Shown: positions 11,386 to 21,425, counted from the stretch's first letter. The stretch: 64,000 nt of DNA from Rhodocyclaceae bacterium (GCA_016791105.1 JAEUNM010000088.1:29808-93807); one strand, 5' to 3'. A program made the numbers and translations. Notes: generated from the letters alone by a model not told the origin.

Positions 11386-14300
11386 TTAATGGTGCGCCTC
11401 GCGGTACCAGAAGCTCTTTACACCACAAGGAATCGGAACCGAGGCGCCGGCCTGTCTTTGCACTCCACTACCCGTGTTATAGAGCACCGAAAGTTTTGCA
11501 CCTTTCGTACAGTCTATGCCTGCCGCTGCTGCAGAGCCTCCGGCGCCTGTTCCAATACTGTCCTGGCCCAGCACGGCGGTTCCCTCCTTTATGAAGCCCT
11601 GCCCGGAAAATCCGGCGAAGGTGCGCGCATTTGCCGGATTGCCGGTACCCGTGTTGTTGATGAGGCCGCCGAAGGTCGCATCCAGACCATATAGCTTGGA
11701 TAACCCAGGCGGCTGACACTGATTTGCCTGCTCGTCGGTCTTATACGTTCCGAAACGCAGCACGTTGAAAAATACCGACGGTGCGCCCGTAACGATTTCG
11801 CTCGTACCAAGATAAAACGCCCAGCCTCCTTTGGTTGCCCATGCCGTATCGGTTACTGCGGTGTTGAACTGACTGACCGTGTCTGTTGTGGTGACATCGA
11901 CCAGATCCGAGGTGCCGAATACGGTGGTATCCGTCGACGCCGAAGTTCCCGTGCCAAAATCCTTGATCATGAACAAGGCGTTGCGGGGATCACTATCTGT
12001 CATCACCTTTGTGGGATGCTGTATGTCACCGCTACCGACAAACACGCCATCGTAGCGCTGCCCCTTGAATTGCAGTTTGACTGCGACAGGCGGAAAGAAA
12101 ATTTTCCGCTGCGGGGAGTTGGCCGTGAGCGAACTGCTCGACGACAGCGCAGCCAACTGCTTGCCCTTCCATGTGGCCGGGTCGGAGGCGCCGACGTCGA
12201 AACGCCACAAATTTCCTGCCATGTCGCCCACATAAAGCCGGTCCGTGAGCGCCTGACCATCCTGATCTGAGTTCAATACCGAAACATCGGAAGGGATACT
12301 CCAATCCACTCCTGCAAGCGTGCCGCCCGATGCCGATGGAACTCCGTTTGCGAGTTTACGGATGAGCGCCCCGGTACGTGCGTTTATGACAAATAGCGCG
12401 CGGCCCATGGTGTCTTGCGACGATACAGTTGCAGCGTCTTGATTGAGGTCGTAGCCACCACCGCCTATCAATGCCAGCGTGTAAGTTGCCGTACTGGTGT
12501 CCGCCGTCAATTTCACGAGCTTGGCAGGCTGGAGTGCGGAGAATGTAAAGCCCAGTTCGGCGTAATCGGAGCTGGACGAGCAGGTCGCGCCGAGGCAGAT
12601 CGCATTATTGCTTATCCTCCACATCAGCTTGGGCTGATCCGGAACGGTTACGTCCAAGGCGTAATAGCCGCGTCCGCCGCGATGCATGCCGAAATATAGA
12701 TAGACGAAGTCACCCTGGGTGGAGTCAATGACGCCATCGCGGTTGACGTCGTTGCTCAGTATCGTGATGGGGCCATCAGCGACTTCTACCAAAGGTCCTG
12801 CCACATTGTTCATCAGAGCCTGGGCAGAACCGAGCGCCTCCTCGACGAAAAACGTCCATTGTTCCGAGCCGTCGCAGGTGTCGACCGCATGCAGCATGCC
12901 ATCATGAGTGAGGTAATAGACCCATTGCTTGCGTGCATCCTCCGACGCACTTGCGCTGCCCTGGCACGCTGACAGCCCAGTTGTACCGTCGCGCGGGCGT
13001 CCATCGTACGCTACGATGCGCGGGGACGAATGTATGATGCCTGCATGCGGCCAGTCGCGCCATACCGTGCAGGCGGTACTGTCCGTGGCATCGATGCAAG
13101 CCGAATTACCTGTATTGCCACCACGCAGATAGTTGATCAGTGACGAACGTTGGGCATCGTTCATCGAGGCGTTGCCAAGACGGGTTTTTGTTATGGCTGT
13201 GTTGGCTTCCGTTACCTGGGCCGCGCCATCCGTGCTCAGGTTGACTCCTGTGGATCCGCTGATGAACGTATATACCTTGCGGTTGTCCGGCCTGATGCTC
13301 GAAGAATGCAACAACTGATAACCTGTACCTCCCCTCTGCGGATTGCCTCCGTCGCCCAAACCGCCGGCAATCCAAAAACTTGAACTTTGATCGTTAATGG
13401 TGCTGATCAGGGTGTTGTTGATGTCGGTCGTGACTTTTTCGATGTTGTAGACGCTGCTGCCGATCAAGCCGCCATCGACCTGATTTTGACCGATTACGCA
13501 AACATCGATCGGTTTTTGGTTGCCTTGTGCGTCGCGGTCGAAGGGGCTGGTGCCGCACACACTTTGGCCATGCCCAAACTTGAATTTCTTGAGGGTGCCG
13601 CTCCACGCCTGTGCGTTGGTGGGGGCAAAAAAGCCCATGAACACGTCCGAGCTGGTCGCGGCGCGACTATAGGCGGAAGCTGGCACGGTCGGGCTTGCGA
13701 GCACGGGCGTCCACTCGCGAATCGCGGCCAGCACTTCCGATAGTGCGGTTGCGAGACTGCCGCTGTCCTGCGCGACGAAATTCAGTCCGCCCCCTTTCTC
13801 CGCCGCATTTTTCAGCACGGGCGGGTTCGCACCGCCAAAACCTATGGTGTGCGTAACGATAGGTTGGGTTCCCGAAATCAAATCCGTCCTAGCGCTGACG
13901 CCGTTAGGATCAGCCGGGCCGGGGGAAATGTCCGTGCGGTACATGTAGTAGGCAAGTTCGTCCAGCCATACATAGCGTCCGGTTGACAAGTCAGTGGGGC
14001 CATAAGGCACGCCCGCAAGTTCCTGCTGGCCGGTTGTAGTCTCCGGGCTGGTATTGGAGGACGTGTCCTTGGTCGTATTAGGCGAAATGGTAGCGCCGTT
14101 GAGTTGCTGTGCGAGCACCGAGGCGCTGGTGGCTGGCGTGAAATATTGATCCGCATTGCCATCGTCATCCGGCCCGCCGTCGGTGATCAGTACGACATAA
14201 TTCTTCTGGCACGAGGCGGGGTTGGCGATACTGGGGTTGGACAGCATGGGGCTGCGGTAATTGTTCGCGACCAGACAGTCTGTATTGGCCTGCGCGCTAC

Positions 14301-17300
14301 TGCAAATGGCTTGAGTGTCCCTGATATCGGTTTCTGTGCCGCCCGCAGCTGCCGCCCCGGAATTTGTTCCAAATTTCGGCGTTCCTCCCGAGAAGTACAA
14401 AAACGCTTCGTATAAGGATTCCGTGAGCGGCGTCTGTGACGCCGCAACGATAGAATTGATTTTGTCAATCAGCCCCCGGCGGTTATTGAACTGAGCCCAA
14501 TCGCTACTAGAGGCGGGATAGGTGTCCGTAGCGCTACCAGCGCAGACCGGAATCTGGATACTGACATTGGTGACAGCCGTACTCGATGCGTTGCTCACCT
14601 GAAACTGCCGCTGCGTAGTGTCTATCGCCGTGATGGTTGTCGTGAGATTTCCCCCGCCCGAGGCCGCGCCCGGAACGATGATCGTATCGCTAATTGAAAA
14701 TCCCAAGGTTGACTGTACCGTGACGACGTTTGACGCCGCGAGCATGGTTCCAGGCGTACTTACGCCCATAGCGGTACAGACCTTCGTGCCCATTGGCCGG
14801 ATCGCGTAGGCGATGTTTCCGCCGTCAGTACCGCCGCCGGCGGCAATACTACGTTGCTTGTTAAAAACCTCCAGGCCGAATCGAACGCCATTTGCAGTCG
14901 TAACCAGATTTGTTAGCGCATCTTTCGCGATTTGCAGGCGCGTTTTTCGACCTATCGGGGCACCAGTGGGACCCTTCGGACCAAATTTCCAGTTCAGATA
15001 ATTTACCGAGTACATATCGGACGCGGGGACGCTAGCCCAATCCACGCCCTGACCGCTGTCACTTATGTAGGAATCCGTCGTTCCCCAGGCGGTGTTGAAA
15101 GTTTGTGTCTGTCGCAAGTGGTGCGCTGAGGTGTCGCTGCTCTCGCAGTCATGAACAAGGCTGTCTTCGAAAGCCTGAAGGGTATAGACGGTGTACGTGG
15201 TCGTCGAACTTGTTATGCAGTTCTGGGTGCTTGGGCAATTATTGTCATTACATGCGCCGCCGAGTTGGGATTGGCAGCTACTAATGTTATCAGCTGGTGG
15301 ATTGCAGCTTCTATAGTAGGTATCAGATCCGATTTGAAACGAATCCCCAGGGGTGCAACTCGCCGTACTTTGACTTGGGGATGCACCAGGAACTAGAGGC
15401 GTGGAAACGTGAGACCAAGTTCCGCCCCCGCATTGGTTTGCGTTATAAAAATTGCCGAACGCAGTACGTTGCTCGGGCGTTCCCTGCGGGTTGCCAGAAA
15501 ACGTACATCCGGAGTACTTGTCCAAATAGAATGTCGAGAACAATGTCGCGAAGGCGCAACTTCCGGACGTGGTTGCAGTGACGCATGAACCGCCGTAATA
15601 CATGGCTTGCGATAGTGCGTCGCGGTACAAATTGTTGGTGCCCTGGAGAACGCATTGCGTGCAAGTGATCCCACCCGTTCCAGTTGCCAGTTGAGCGGTT
15701 ATGTCATAGTACGCATCGGTGCCGGTTTCCAGTCCAAAAGCAGGCGCTTGATTGTTTGCCCGATTTCCATGCCAGGCATTGAACAATTCGTTGCTGACAA
15801 TGAATTGGGTGAGGGACGTTTGCGAGGATTCTCCGACATTGATGTTTGAGTATCCGTAGGTTGCTCGCCATTGCGCAAGAATTGCGTCGGCGTTGGACCC
15901 AGACGTTACCGTGCCATTCGAATTCGTGTCGGCGATTGCGGTGGCGATCTGGGTTGTCATGCGCCGGTGCACGAACCCTCCGTGGTCTGCCTTCAGTCCA
16001 GCCCAGCCTGCCGTGCTCTGGTTAGCTCCTGAGCTGTTGTTCTGTATTCGGATCGGCTGACCATGATCGCCTGTCGCTCCGTTTCCGCCGGTACCCGCTT
16101 CGCGATACGACGTTCCATCCCGTGCGGGCGACGGGTTTTCAGTGAAATCGTTGTCGCCAGCCAATCCGAGCGTTCCGGTTCGGCGCGTAAGTGCTACGTT
16201 GGAAGTAGAGACGATGCTCGCATTCCCGTTGCGATTTATCCCAGGATAGCGCGACCGAGCGGGCCCGCCATCGATATTTACTCCAGTCAGGCTCAGCCAC
16301 CGGTTCCATCGCAACCATTTGTGGCCTAGGTATTTGCCGGCGTTGGCAGGCGTGTTGGAGGGTGCAAAGATGGTGGACGGGATGAGTGCGGACTGCGCGG
16401 CAGCGCATTTGTTGCGCGAAGAAAAATCCGTTCCGTTCGTCCAAGTCAAATTAGCCCGAATTTGTGGGTTGCCGTCCGCATCGCCGCTCTCGCGCTTCCA
16501 TCCTCGCCAGCGGTTATAAGAAGTTGAACGGAGCCGGTCGTCGTTTTCCGAAGTGCCGCCAGGTAACCAGTAAATCCACGACAGATCATTGTAATTGCGC
16601 CACACATGGCGCGAATTGAAGCCAATCTGGACGCCATGCACAGAGGGCGTAATGCTGCCGTTGGAGATGGAGCTGTCCAGGCTGTCCGTGCCGCGCGCAT
16701 AGTTGCGTGCGGCGCGCCACAGGGCAATACGTGCTTCCGGTGTCGTGCCGGCCCAGTAACCGGCTTTCGCGAGGGGGCTACGGTCCGACGGTGTCGCGTA
16801 CATGACTGTACCGGTGGCCGCTGTCGCGCTACCGGCTGCGGGGGCATTTGTAACCGAATATTGGAATTGGGTGCTTGAATTGGAGGCCGGAAGTGCGCTC
16901 ACCGTAAACGTGCCGTTGTAGCGGCTGTCGGCCACGTTGTAGATGGTGACGGTATTGCCGACACTGAGGTTGTGGCTGACAGTGGTTGTTGCGGTTACAG
17001 CCGTTCCACTGGCGCTGATGCTCGAAATCGGCAACGCATCAAGCGCTATTACTTCCCGCGCAATGTGTGCGCTCGCCCAATTGACATAAGGACCCCAGCC
17101 GTTAGTGCCTGATGCCGCCGTAGTGGTTATCCCAGGCGTAATCCAGATCTGGAATTTGTTCGTGGGGGATACCTTGCGAACAATGTGGGAACTATTTATG
17201 GCCTTGAGAAAGTTTTGCACAATGGCAACCTGGTTGTCCGGAGGGGTGCCGACTTGGTTCAAATCTTTTATTGTTACGAGGTCGCCGGCTTCAAGTCCCA

Positions 17301-17736
17301 GGCTTGACGAAAGGGTGATTTCGACGATCGTGGCATCCAGCGCGTTATTTGACCCAGGTACGGTTATCACGTTTGCGTTTGCCGAACTATCCGGGGAAAC
17401 GAAACCTCCCTGTGCTTGCGTATATTGGTAGCCTGAAGATAGCGGTGTGGCATCATTGTCATTGCTGTTGCCAATAACGCGCAGATCATTCCAGAGGTAT
17501 TCGATGTGCGAGTTGTAATCGCCGGGGTATTCGGTCCATCCGTCAGGGGCATTCATGGAATCCGACGTGTCCAGCAGGATCAATATGGCTGGCTCCGCGT
17601 AGGCGCCGTTGGTCGGGGTGGCAAGGTAAATGTCTGTGTCCCTGGCCCAGGCGGGCGCAAGCGCGGCGGGGTTGAGCAGTACGAGAAGGAGCAGGCGCGC
17701 AGTGAAGCGCATGAATGCAGAGTGCGGGGCGTTCAT
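11386..17736 (-). CDS. pilY1: Type IV pilus tip-associated adhesin / biogenesis factor PilY1
   Basis: Very large secreted protein of 2,116 residues; Pseudomonas PilY1 is about 1,160. After a signal peptide ending near APAWA there is a von Willebrand A start with the metal-site motif D56-T-S58-D-S60. The later A-domain aspartate motif VLITDGGPDDD occurs only at D1186, so over 1,000 residues are inserted, including a stretch at about 690-865 with 13 cysteines. The C-terminal third is the PilY1/PilC beta-propeller, with calcium-loop-like DVNRDGVIDSTQGD (about 1660) and LNSDQDGQ (about 1820). The start at 17736 has AGGA eight bases upstream; ATG at 17745 is less likely. It is last in the minor-pilin operon. 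In the family it primes pilus assembly and binds surfaces. Confidence 0.93.
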   Translation of the reverse strand: MNAPHSAFMRFTARLLLLVLLNPAALAPAWARDTDIYLATPTNGAYAEPAILILLDTSDSMNAPDGWTEYPGDYNSHIEYLWNDLRVIGNSNDNDATPLSSGYQYTQAQGGFVSPDSSANANVITVPGSNNALDATIVEITLSSSLGLEAGDLVTIKDLNQVGTPPDNQVAIVQNFLKAINSSHIVRKVSPTNKFQIWITPGITTTAASGTNGWGPYVNWASAHIAREVIALDALPISSISASGTAVTATTTVSHNLSVGNTVTIYNVADSRYNGTFTVSALPASNSSTQFQYSVTNAPAAGSATAATGTVMYATPSDRSPLAKAGYWAGTTPEARIALWRAARNYARGTDSLDSSISNGSITPSVHGVQIGFNSRHVWRNYNDLSWIYWLPGGTSENDDRLRSTSYNRWRGWKRESGDADGNPQIRANLTWTNGTDFSSRNKCAAAQSALIPSTIFAPSNTPANAGKYLGHKWLRWNRWLSLTGVNIDGGPARSRYPGINRNGNASIVSTSNVALTRRTGTLGLAGDNDFTENPSPARDGTSYREAGTGGNGATGDHGQPIRIQNNSSGANQSTAGWAGLKADHGGFVHRRMTTQIATAIADTNSNGTVTSGSNADAILAQWRATYGYSNINVGESSQTSLTQFIVSNELFNAWHGNRANNQAPAFGLETGTDAYYDITAQLATGTGGITCTQCVLQGTNNLYRDALSQAMYYGGSCVTATTSGSCAFATLFSTFYLDKYSGCTFSGNPQGTPEQRTAFGNFYNANQCGGGTWSHVSTPLVPGASPSQSTASCTPGDSFQIGSDTYYRSCNPPADNISSCQSQLGGACNDNNCPSTQNCITSSTTTYTVYTLQAFEDSLVHDCESSDTSAHHLRQTQTFNTAWGTTDSYISDSGQGVDWASVPASDMYSVNYLNWKFGPKGPTGAPIGRKTRLQIAKDALTNLVTTANGVRFGLEVFNKQRSIAAGGGTDGGNIAYAIRPMGTKVCTAMGVSTPGTMLAASNVVTVQSTLGFSISDTIIVPGAASGGGNLTTTITAIDTTQRQFQVSNASSTAVTNVSIQIPVCAGSATDTYPASSSDWAQFNNRRGLIDKINSIVAASQTPLTESLYEAFLYFSGGTPKFGTNSGAAAAGGTETDIRDTQAICSSAQANTDCLVANNYRSPMLSNPSIANPASCQKNYVVLITDGGPDDDGNADQYFTPATSASVLAQQLNGATISPNTTKDTSSNTSPETTTGQQELAGVPYGPTDLSTGRYVWLDELAYYMYRTDISPGPADPNGVSARTDLISGTQPIVTHTIGFGGANPPVLKNAAEKGGGLNFVAQDSGSLATALSEVLAAIREWTPVLASPTVPASAYSRAATSSDVFMGFFAPTNAQAWSGTLKKFKFGHGQSVCGTSPFDRDAQGNQKPIDVCVIGQNQVDGGLIGSSVYNIEKVTTDINNTLISTINDQSSSFWIAGGLGDGGNPQRGGTGYQLLHSSSIRPDNRKVYTFISGSTGVNLSTDGAAQVTEANTAITKTRLGNASMNDAQRSSLINYLRGGNTGNSACIDATDSTACTVWRDWPHAGIIHSSPRIVAYDGRPRDGTTGLSACQGSASASEDARKQWVYYLTHDGMLHAVDTCDGSEQWTFFVEEALGSAQALMNNVAGPLVEVADGPITILSNDVNRDGVIDSTQGDFVYLYFGMHRGGRGYYALDVTVPDQPKLMWRISNNAICLGATCSSSSDYAELGFTFSALQPAKLVKLTADTSTATYTLALIGGGGYDLNQDAATVSSQDTMGRALFVINARTGALIRKLANGVPSASGGTLAGVDWSIPSDVSVLNSDQDGQALTDRLYVGDMAGNLWRFDVGASDPATWKGKQLAALSSSSSLTANSPQRKIFFPPVAVKLQFKGQRYDGVFVGSGDIQHPTKVMTDSDPRNALFMIKDFGTGTSASTDTTVFGTSDLVDVTTTDTVSQFNTAVTDTAWATKGGWAFYLGTSEIVTGAPSVFFNVLRFGTYKTDEQANQCQPPGLSKLYGLDATFGGLINNTGTGNPANARTFAGFSGQGFIKEGTAVLGQDSIGTGAGGSAAAAGIDCTKGAKLSVLYNTGSGVQRQAGASVPIPCGVKSFWYREAHH

Positions 17737-17760
17737 GGGGTTCATCCTGTTGCGCCGGGT

Positions 17761-18297
17761 TCAGAGGCTGATACTGCAATCGGGGCCGCCGGCGAAGGTG
17801 TAGATGCCTTCGTTTACGGCAATTTGCCCGGTAAACATTCGCGTGGTATCGGATACGATGCCGCGGACGTTGAAAGTGTGAATGCAGAACGGTTGATTGA
17901 AACCGCTGGTCATTTGGGTTGCTGTGCCCAGCCACGATACCGGGTCGGCGGCGCGCGGCAGGGATACCTGCACATCGACGTTCTGACCATCTATGGTTTG
18001 GGTGAAACTGAACAGATTGACCGTGCTAGGGGCCGCCTGTGCCGTGCTGCCGACGAAGCGGCAACTGATGGCGTTATCGTTGACGCTCAGGCAGTCGCGC
18101 GAAAAGCGGCCCAGATTCGAATTGATGTAGGACACTACGGCTACTTCTCCGAGGCTGAACTGGCGCTCCGCGACTTCGGACACGCCGCCGATGCGCAGTT
18201 CCACGACGTTGGTTTTGATCATTACCACTACCAGCAGGGTCATCACAGCCAGGAATATAAGGCTTATGACCAATACCACACCTTTTTGTGCGCGCAT
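17761..18297 (-). CDS. pilX: Type IV pilus minor pilin PilX
   Basis: Small inner-membrane minor pilin of 178 residues. The N-terminus MRAQKGVVLVISLIFLAVM has a glycine before a long hydrophobic helix but no glutamate at position 5, as usual in PilX/GspK-like pilins that cap a pilus tip complex. The ATG at 18297 has AAAAAGG six bases upstream; the ATG at 18303 sits right on that sequence and is less likely. It follows pilW directly and precedes pilY1 by 24 bases, fitting a complex in which PilX and PilY1 act together at the pilus tip. Confidence 0.9.
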   Translation of the reverse strand: MRAQKGVVLVISLIFLAVMTLLVVVMIKTNVVELRIGGVSEVAERQFSLGEVAVVSYINSNLGRFSRDCLSVNDNAISCRFVGSTAQAAPSTVNLFSFTQTIDGQNVDVQVSLPRAADPVSWLGTATQMTSGFNQPFCIHTFNVRGIVSDTTRMFTGQIAVNEGIYTFAGGPDCSISL

Positions 18298-18309
18298 GAC
18301 CATCCTTTT

Positions 18310-19605
18310 TTAACAGGCTGAATTGACGGAAGGCGTGCTTCCTGCCGTCCCGCCCTGAAAGCCGCCGCGTCCCGAGCAATTGCGTAACATGGCAACCTGC
18401 GTGAACACTCGACGCAGATAGTTGCATTGAGTTCCGCCTTCGGCACTTGCGCTGCATGTGAAGTCGGCGGTGCCGTCGTCATCGAGATCGTAGCTGCGGC
18501 CTGCGTCGCTATAGGTCTGGATGCTGGGCGAGCGCACGAGCACAGCCACTCGGACGGCTATGACGCGCGCCCAGAATTCAGGCGGAATAGTGGCGTCCGT
18601 CGGCGCCACGAAGCGGTCTACGATGCCGTCTGGCGTGCTGCTCCAGGGCGGGGCCGCAATGGTCCCATCGGCGTTGAAGGTGACGCCATCGACACCGAAC
18701 ATGACGCTAAAACGCTCTACGCCCTCCGCAAGTGGTACCGCGACAAATTGCGGCCCGTTTGTGCCTGGCTGTAATTCCCAGCGAAACAAGGTGGGGATGG
18801 CGCGCCGGTCGGAAGATTGCGAACAGTCGGAGCCGGTCATGCGGCTGCAGGGGGCAACCTGGTAGAGGTGCGTCTGATATTCGAACACCGGTGCCGGCGT
18901 ACTCGAATTGTCGCTCGCGAGCATGGTTTTGATCTTGTTTGCGGCGGCGAGGTTGTCGAACTGGGAGCCCTTGAACAGCAGCGTTTGGGGATCTTCGGAG
19001 GTGACGGACTGAATGAATACGCGGGTTGAAAAGCCGCTAAGCGCGGAAAGTTGTGTCTTCAGGTTGGTCAGCCGCGCTGCCAGACCGGTGCCACTGGTTG
19101 ACAGGTACGATTCCCCGTTCAGTGCGCCGCGCACGATCAGTACGGGGTTTCCAGACTGAAAATTGGCGGCAGAGATGCAGGGATACTTGCTCGGTGCAGT
19201 GAGTTGCGGACCCAGGTACTCAATCGGGCTTTGCAAATCGAAAACCCAAGCACGAGTTGTGACCACTGTCGCCGTGCAGTCGTTACTGACATCAGAGGTA
19301 AAAACGGAAAGATTGGAGTAGGTCGAATTGAGATTGTCTACATCCAGTGAGTTGGCACCAATGCCGTAGAACCCACCCAGACGCAGATCGTCGATGATCG
19401 ATCGCATCGCGGTAGTGGCATTGTCCTGCATCTGCGCGGAATCGTCGTGTGCGCGCAGGCTGCGCGAGGCATTCACCATCAGGCTCACGAGTCCCAGCGA
19501 CAGGACGATGCCTATCGTGATCGATACCATCAGTTCGATCAAGGTCAGGCCGGCGTGCTGCGTGGGCACGCCGCGCATGCCGGCGGGGAAATCAGAAGGG
19601 TTCAT
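18310..19605 (-). CDS. pilW: Type IV pilus minor pilin PilW
   Basis: Minor pilin of 431 residues with a prepilin leader ending in HAG, cleaved before LTLIELMVSITIGIVLSLGL, with Glu at mature position 5. The body is longer than a typical pilin, as usual for PilW. It contains acidic D-rich segments such as YDLDDDGTADF near the C-terminus and a closing cysteine-containing tail. The start at 19605 overlaps the pilV stop by 14 bases; ATG at 19578 (MRGVPTQHAG) would give a shorter leader. It is expected to join PilV, FimT, PilX and PilE in the initiating tip complex of the pilus. Confidence 0.92.
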   Translation of the reverse strand: MNPSDFPAGMRGVPTQHAGLTLIELMVSITIGIVLSLGLVSLMVNASRSLRAHDDSAQMQDNATTAMRSIIDDLRLGGFYGIGANSLDVDNLNSTYSNLSVFTSDVSNDCTATVVTTRAWVFDLQSPIEYLGPQLTAPSKYPCISAANFQSGNPVLIVRGALNGESYLSTSGTGLAARLTNLKTQLSALSGFSTRVFIQSVTSEDPQTLLFKGSQFDNLAAANKIKTMLASDNSSTPAPVFEYQTHLYQVAPCSRMTGSDCSQSSDRRAIPTLFRWELQPGTNGPQFVAVPLAEGVERFSVMFGVDGVTFNADGTIAAPPWSSTPDGIVDRFVAPTDATIPPEFWARVIAVRVAVLVRSPSIQTYSDAGRSYDLDDDGTADFTCSASAEGGTQCNYLRRVFTQVAMLRNCSGRGGFQGGTAGSTPSVNSAC

Positions 19606-20299
19606 GGAGTGTCAAGTCCAGCCAGATGACGCGCCGCGTGGCATCGTTCAGATTGCCCTGACGGTCGCGGTAAATGTTGGCGTCGCGGCCACAACTCAGA
19701 TCGCTCGCCGGGGCCACCGTAGGCAAATCTCCCTGCCAGGCGACGCTGATGCGAAAGGTGTTGTTGTTGACGCTAGTACGTTGTTCTATACATCCGCGTG
19801 CCAGCAGCAAGCCGCCGACGCGGCGTTGATTATTGCCGCTGCCGCTCAGTTCGCCGGAACCGAGCAAGTCGCGCTCCCAGATTGCAACGTCGTAAGCGGC
19901 GCGCTGGATAGCGTTGCACGTATCCGATCGACAATCCCTGCTGATAGTGCGCGGCGTGCTATTGGCCGCGGCAGGCGCCGTTACCGGGGCGGCTCCGGCG
20001 TATTGCAGGCCGATCTGGATATTTACGCTGGGGGTGCACACGCTGGAACCGGCGCCGGTGAAGTCGGTCGGGCACTCACGGGCGCCACTCGCATTGGTCG
20101 GATAGCTGGCGTACTGGTTAGCCTGCATGCGCTCCGCAATGTCATGCACGAGATTGAGCGCGACATGGCGCTGGTAGGCCTCGAAGCCCATTTGCTGGCC
20201 TTTGATGATGAGCGCCCCCAAGCCGAGCAGGCCGAACATCAGTATGATCAGGGTGACAAGTACTTCTATCAGGGAAAAACCTCGGCATTTCAAGAACAT
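19592..20299 (-). CDS. pilV: Type IV pilus minor pilin PilV
   Basis: Minor pilin of 235 residues with a short leader MFLKCRG cut before FSLIEVLVTLIILMFGLLGL, with Glu at mature position 5. The PilV-family segment ALNLVHDIAERMQANQYASYP follows the transmembrane helix. The start overlaps the fimT stop by ten bases and the 3' end overlaps pilW, so translation is likely coupled along the operon. Predicted role: component of the minor-pilin priming complex in the inner membrane. Confidence 0.93.
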   Translation of the reverse strand: MFLKCRGFSLIEVLVTLIILMFGLLGLGALIIKGQQMGFEAYQRHVALNLVHDIAERMQANQYASYPTNASGARECPTDFTGAGSSVCTPSVNIQIGLQYAGAAPVTAPAAANSTPRTISRDCRSDTCNAIQRAAYDVAIWERDLLGSGELSGSGNNQRRVGGLLLARGCIEQRTSVNNNTFRISVAWQGDLPTVAPASDLSCGRDANIYRDRQGNLNDATRRVIWLDLTLHEPF

Positions 20300-20829
20300 G
20301 CGCTTGCTCCGCTGTCCTGGCTCTTGTCCACGATATTGACGCGCCCAGTCGGCCCGAAATACAGAGTGCGAAACGCATCAGTGCCGGCGCTCACACGCAG
20401 GCCGGTGAGCGTAACGCTGCCGTTTGCCAGTTCTGCGATGCGGCCATTGGGCAGAAAGGTCAGACGGCTAGGTACGGCGCCGCCGCTATTCGTACAAATT
20501 TTCAGGGCGGTCGGCAAGGTATCGCTGGTTTTGATGATTTCCGTGCTGGCGACGGTGCCGTTGCCATCCGCGTCGGCCGCCAGTTGCCAGCCCGTCGTGA
20601 CGCCATTGGCGACGGTGAAGTCGAGAAACACCTGTTGTTGGCCCTCGACAGCCTGCACGCGTGCCAGTGCGAGGTCGTGCTGCAATTCGGATGTGGTGGC
20701 CCGCACACGCTGCTGCGCGACGAAACTGGAAAAATTCGGCGCTGCAGCCGCCAGCAAAATCGCCGCAATGGCTATCACCACGAGCAGTTCGACGATGGTG
20801 AAGCCGGCCGCAGCGGTATCGCGGGACAT
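20290..20829 (-). CDS. fimT: Type IV pilus minor pilin, FimT/FimU (GspH) type
   Basis: Pseudopilin-like protein of 179 residues. The leader MSRDTAAAG is cut before FTIVELLVVIAIAAILLAAA, Glu at mature position 5. The GspH/FimT body is seen in ELQHDLALARVQAVEGQQQV and a C-terminal GPTGRVNIVD. I chose the ATG at 20829, four bases after the pilE stop; ATG at 20847 would start inside pilE and lengthen the leader. FimT/FimU proteins link the minor-pilin tip to the major pilin fibre, and some also bind DNA during uptake; no direct evidence for DNA binding is visible here. Confidence 0.9.
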   Translation of the reverse strand: MSRDTAAAGFTIVELLVVIAIAAILLAAAAPNFSSFVAQQRVRATTSELQHDLALARVQAVEGQQQVFLDFTVANGVTTGWQLAADADGNGTVASTEIIKTSDTLPTALKICTNSGGAVPSRLTFLPNGRIAELANGSVTLTGLRVSAGTDAFRTLYFGPTGRVNIVDKSQDSGASACS

Positions 20830-20833
20830 GAGC

Positions 20834-21313
20834 TTATTTCCAGTCATAGGCGCCCGACGGGCGGCTGCAGGTGGCTGTCGCGCAGGCGTTTCCGGTATCG
20901 CGCCAGCGCTGTCCATTGCTATTCACGACGAGCATGCCGTCACCGTTCATCGGGCCGGTCGTGATGGGCGCGATGGTCATCGTATAGCGCGGCCTCTGGC
21001 CGGCTGTGTTGTCGGCGTAAACAGTGGCGCTGCCGTAGTAGGTGGAAACGTCGCTGCCTGCTGCACTGCCCACGCCGGCAGAGGAATCGCTGCATGTCGT
21101 GCCGACGCAGATGGCATAGGCGCGCGCATTGGTGAGGTATTGCTCCTGCTGTTGCGCCAGGTCGGACAGATATTGCTGGGCGCTGGAACGCCGGGCGCGC
21201 TTGATGTATTCGCTGTAATTCGGGATCGCGATCGCCGCCAGAATCGCCACCACGGCGACGGTGATCATCAGTTCGATCAGGGTAAAGCCGCGCGCGTGTG
21301 TGGGCTGGCTCAT
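20834..21313 (-). CDS. pilE: Type IV pilin PilE (probably a minor pilin)
   Basis: Pilin of 159 residues with leader MSQPTHARG cut before FTLIELMITVAVVAILAAIA. The N-terminal helix continues IPNYSEYIKRARRSSAQQYL, and the C-terminal part has cysteine pairs in ICVGTTCSD and CATATCSRP that could close the D-loop. It is first in the operon pilE-fimT-pilV-pilW-pilX-pilY1, whereas in Pseudomonas pilE is last. The ATG at 21313 gives the usual short leader; ATG at 21331 adds six residues. It may be a minor pilin rather than the main fibre subunit; sequence alone does not settle this. Confidence 0.92.
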   Translation of the reverse strand: MSQPTHARGFTLIELMITVAVVAILAAIAIPNYSEYIKRARRSSAQQYLSDLAQQQEQYLTNARAYAICVGTTCSDSSAGVGSAAGSDVSTYYGSATVYADNTAGQRPRYTMTIAPITTGPMNGDGMLVVNSNGQRWRDTGNACATATCSRPSGAYDWK

Positions 21314-21425
21314 AGAGAGATATTTTTCCATTGTGGCAGTTCGGACTGTAAGTTTGTCGGGCTCAGGGTGCCAGTCCATCCCGACGAAAGGCTCGCGTGT
21401 CGGTATGGGCGGCAGAATGCAATAT

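Noticed and set aside
12000..17700. Possible internal frameshifts or gene fusion in pilY1
   Set aside because: The reading frame is continuous and the compositional pattern is uniform, so the length looks genuine.
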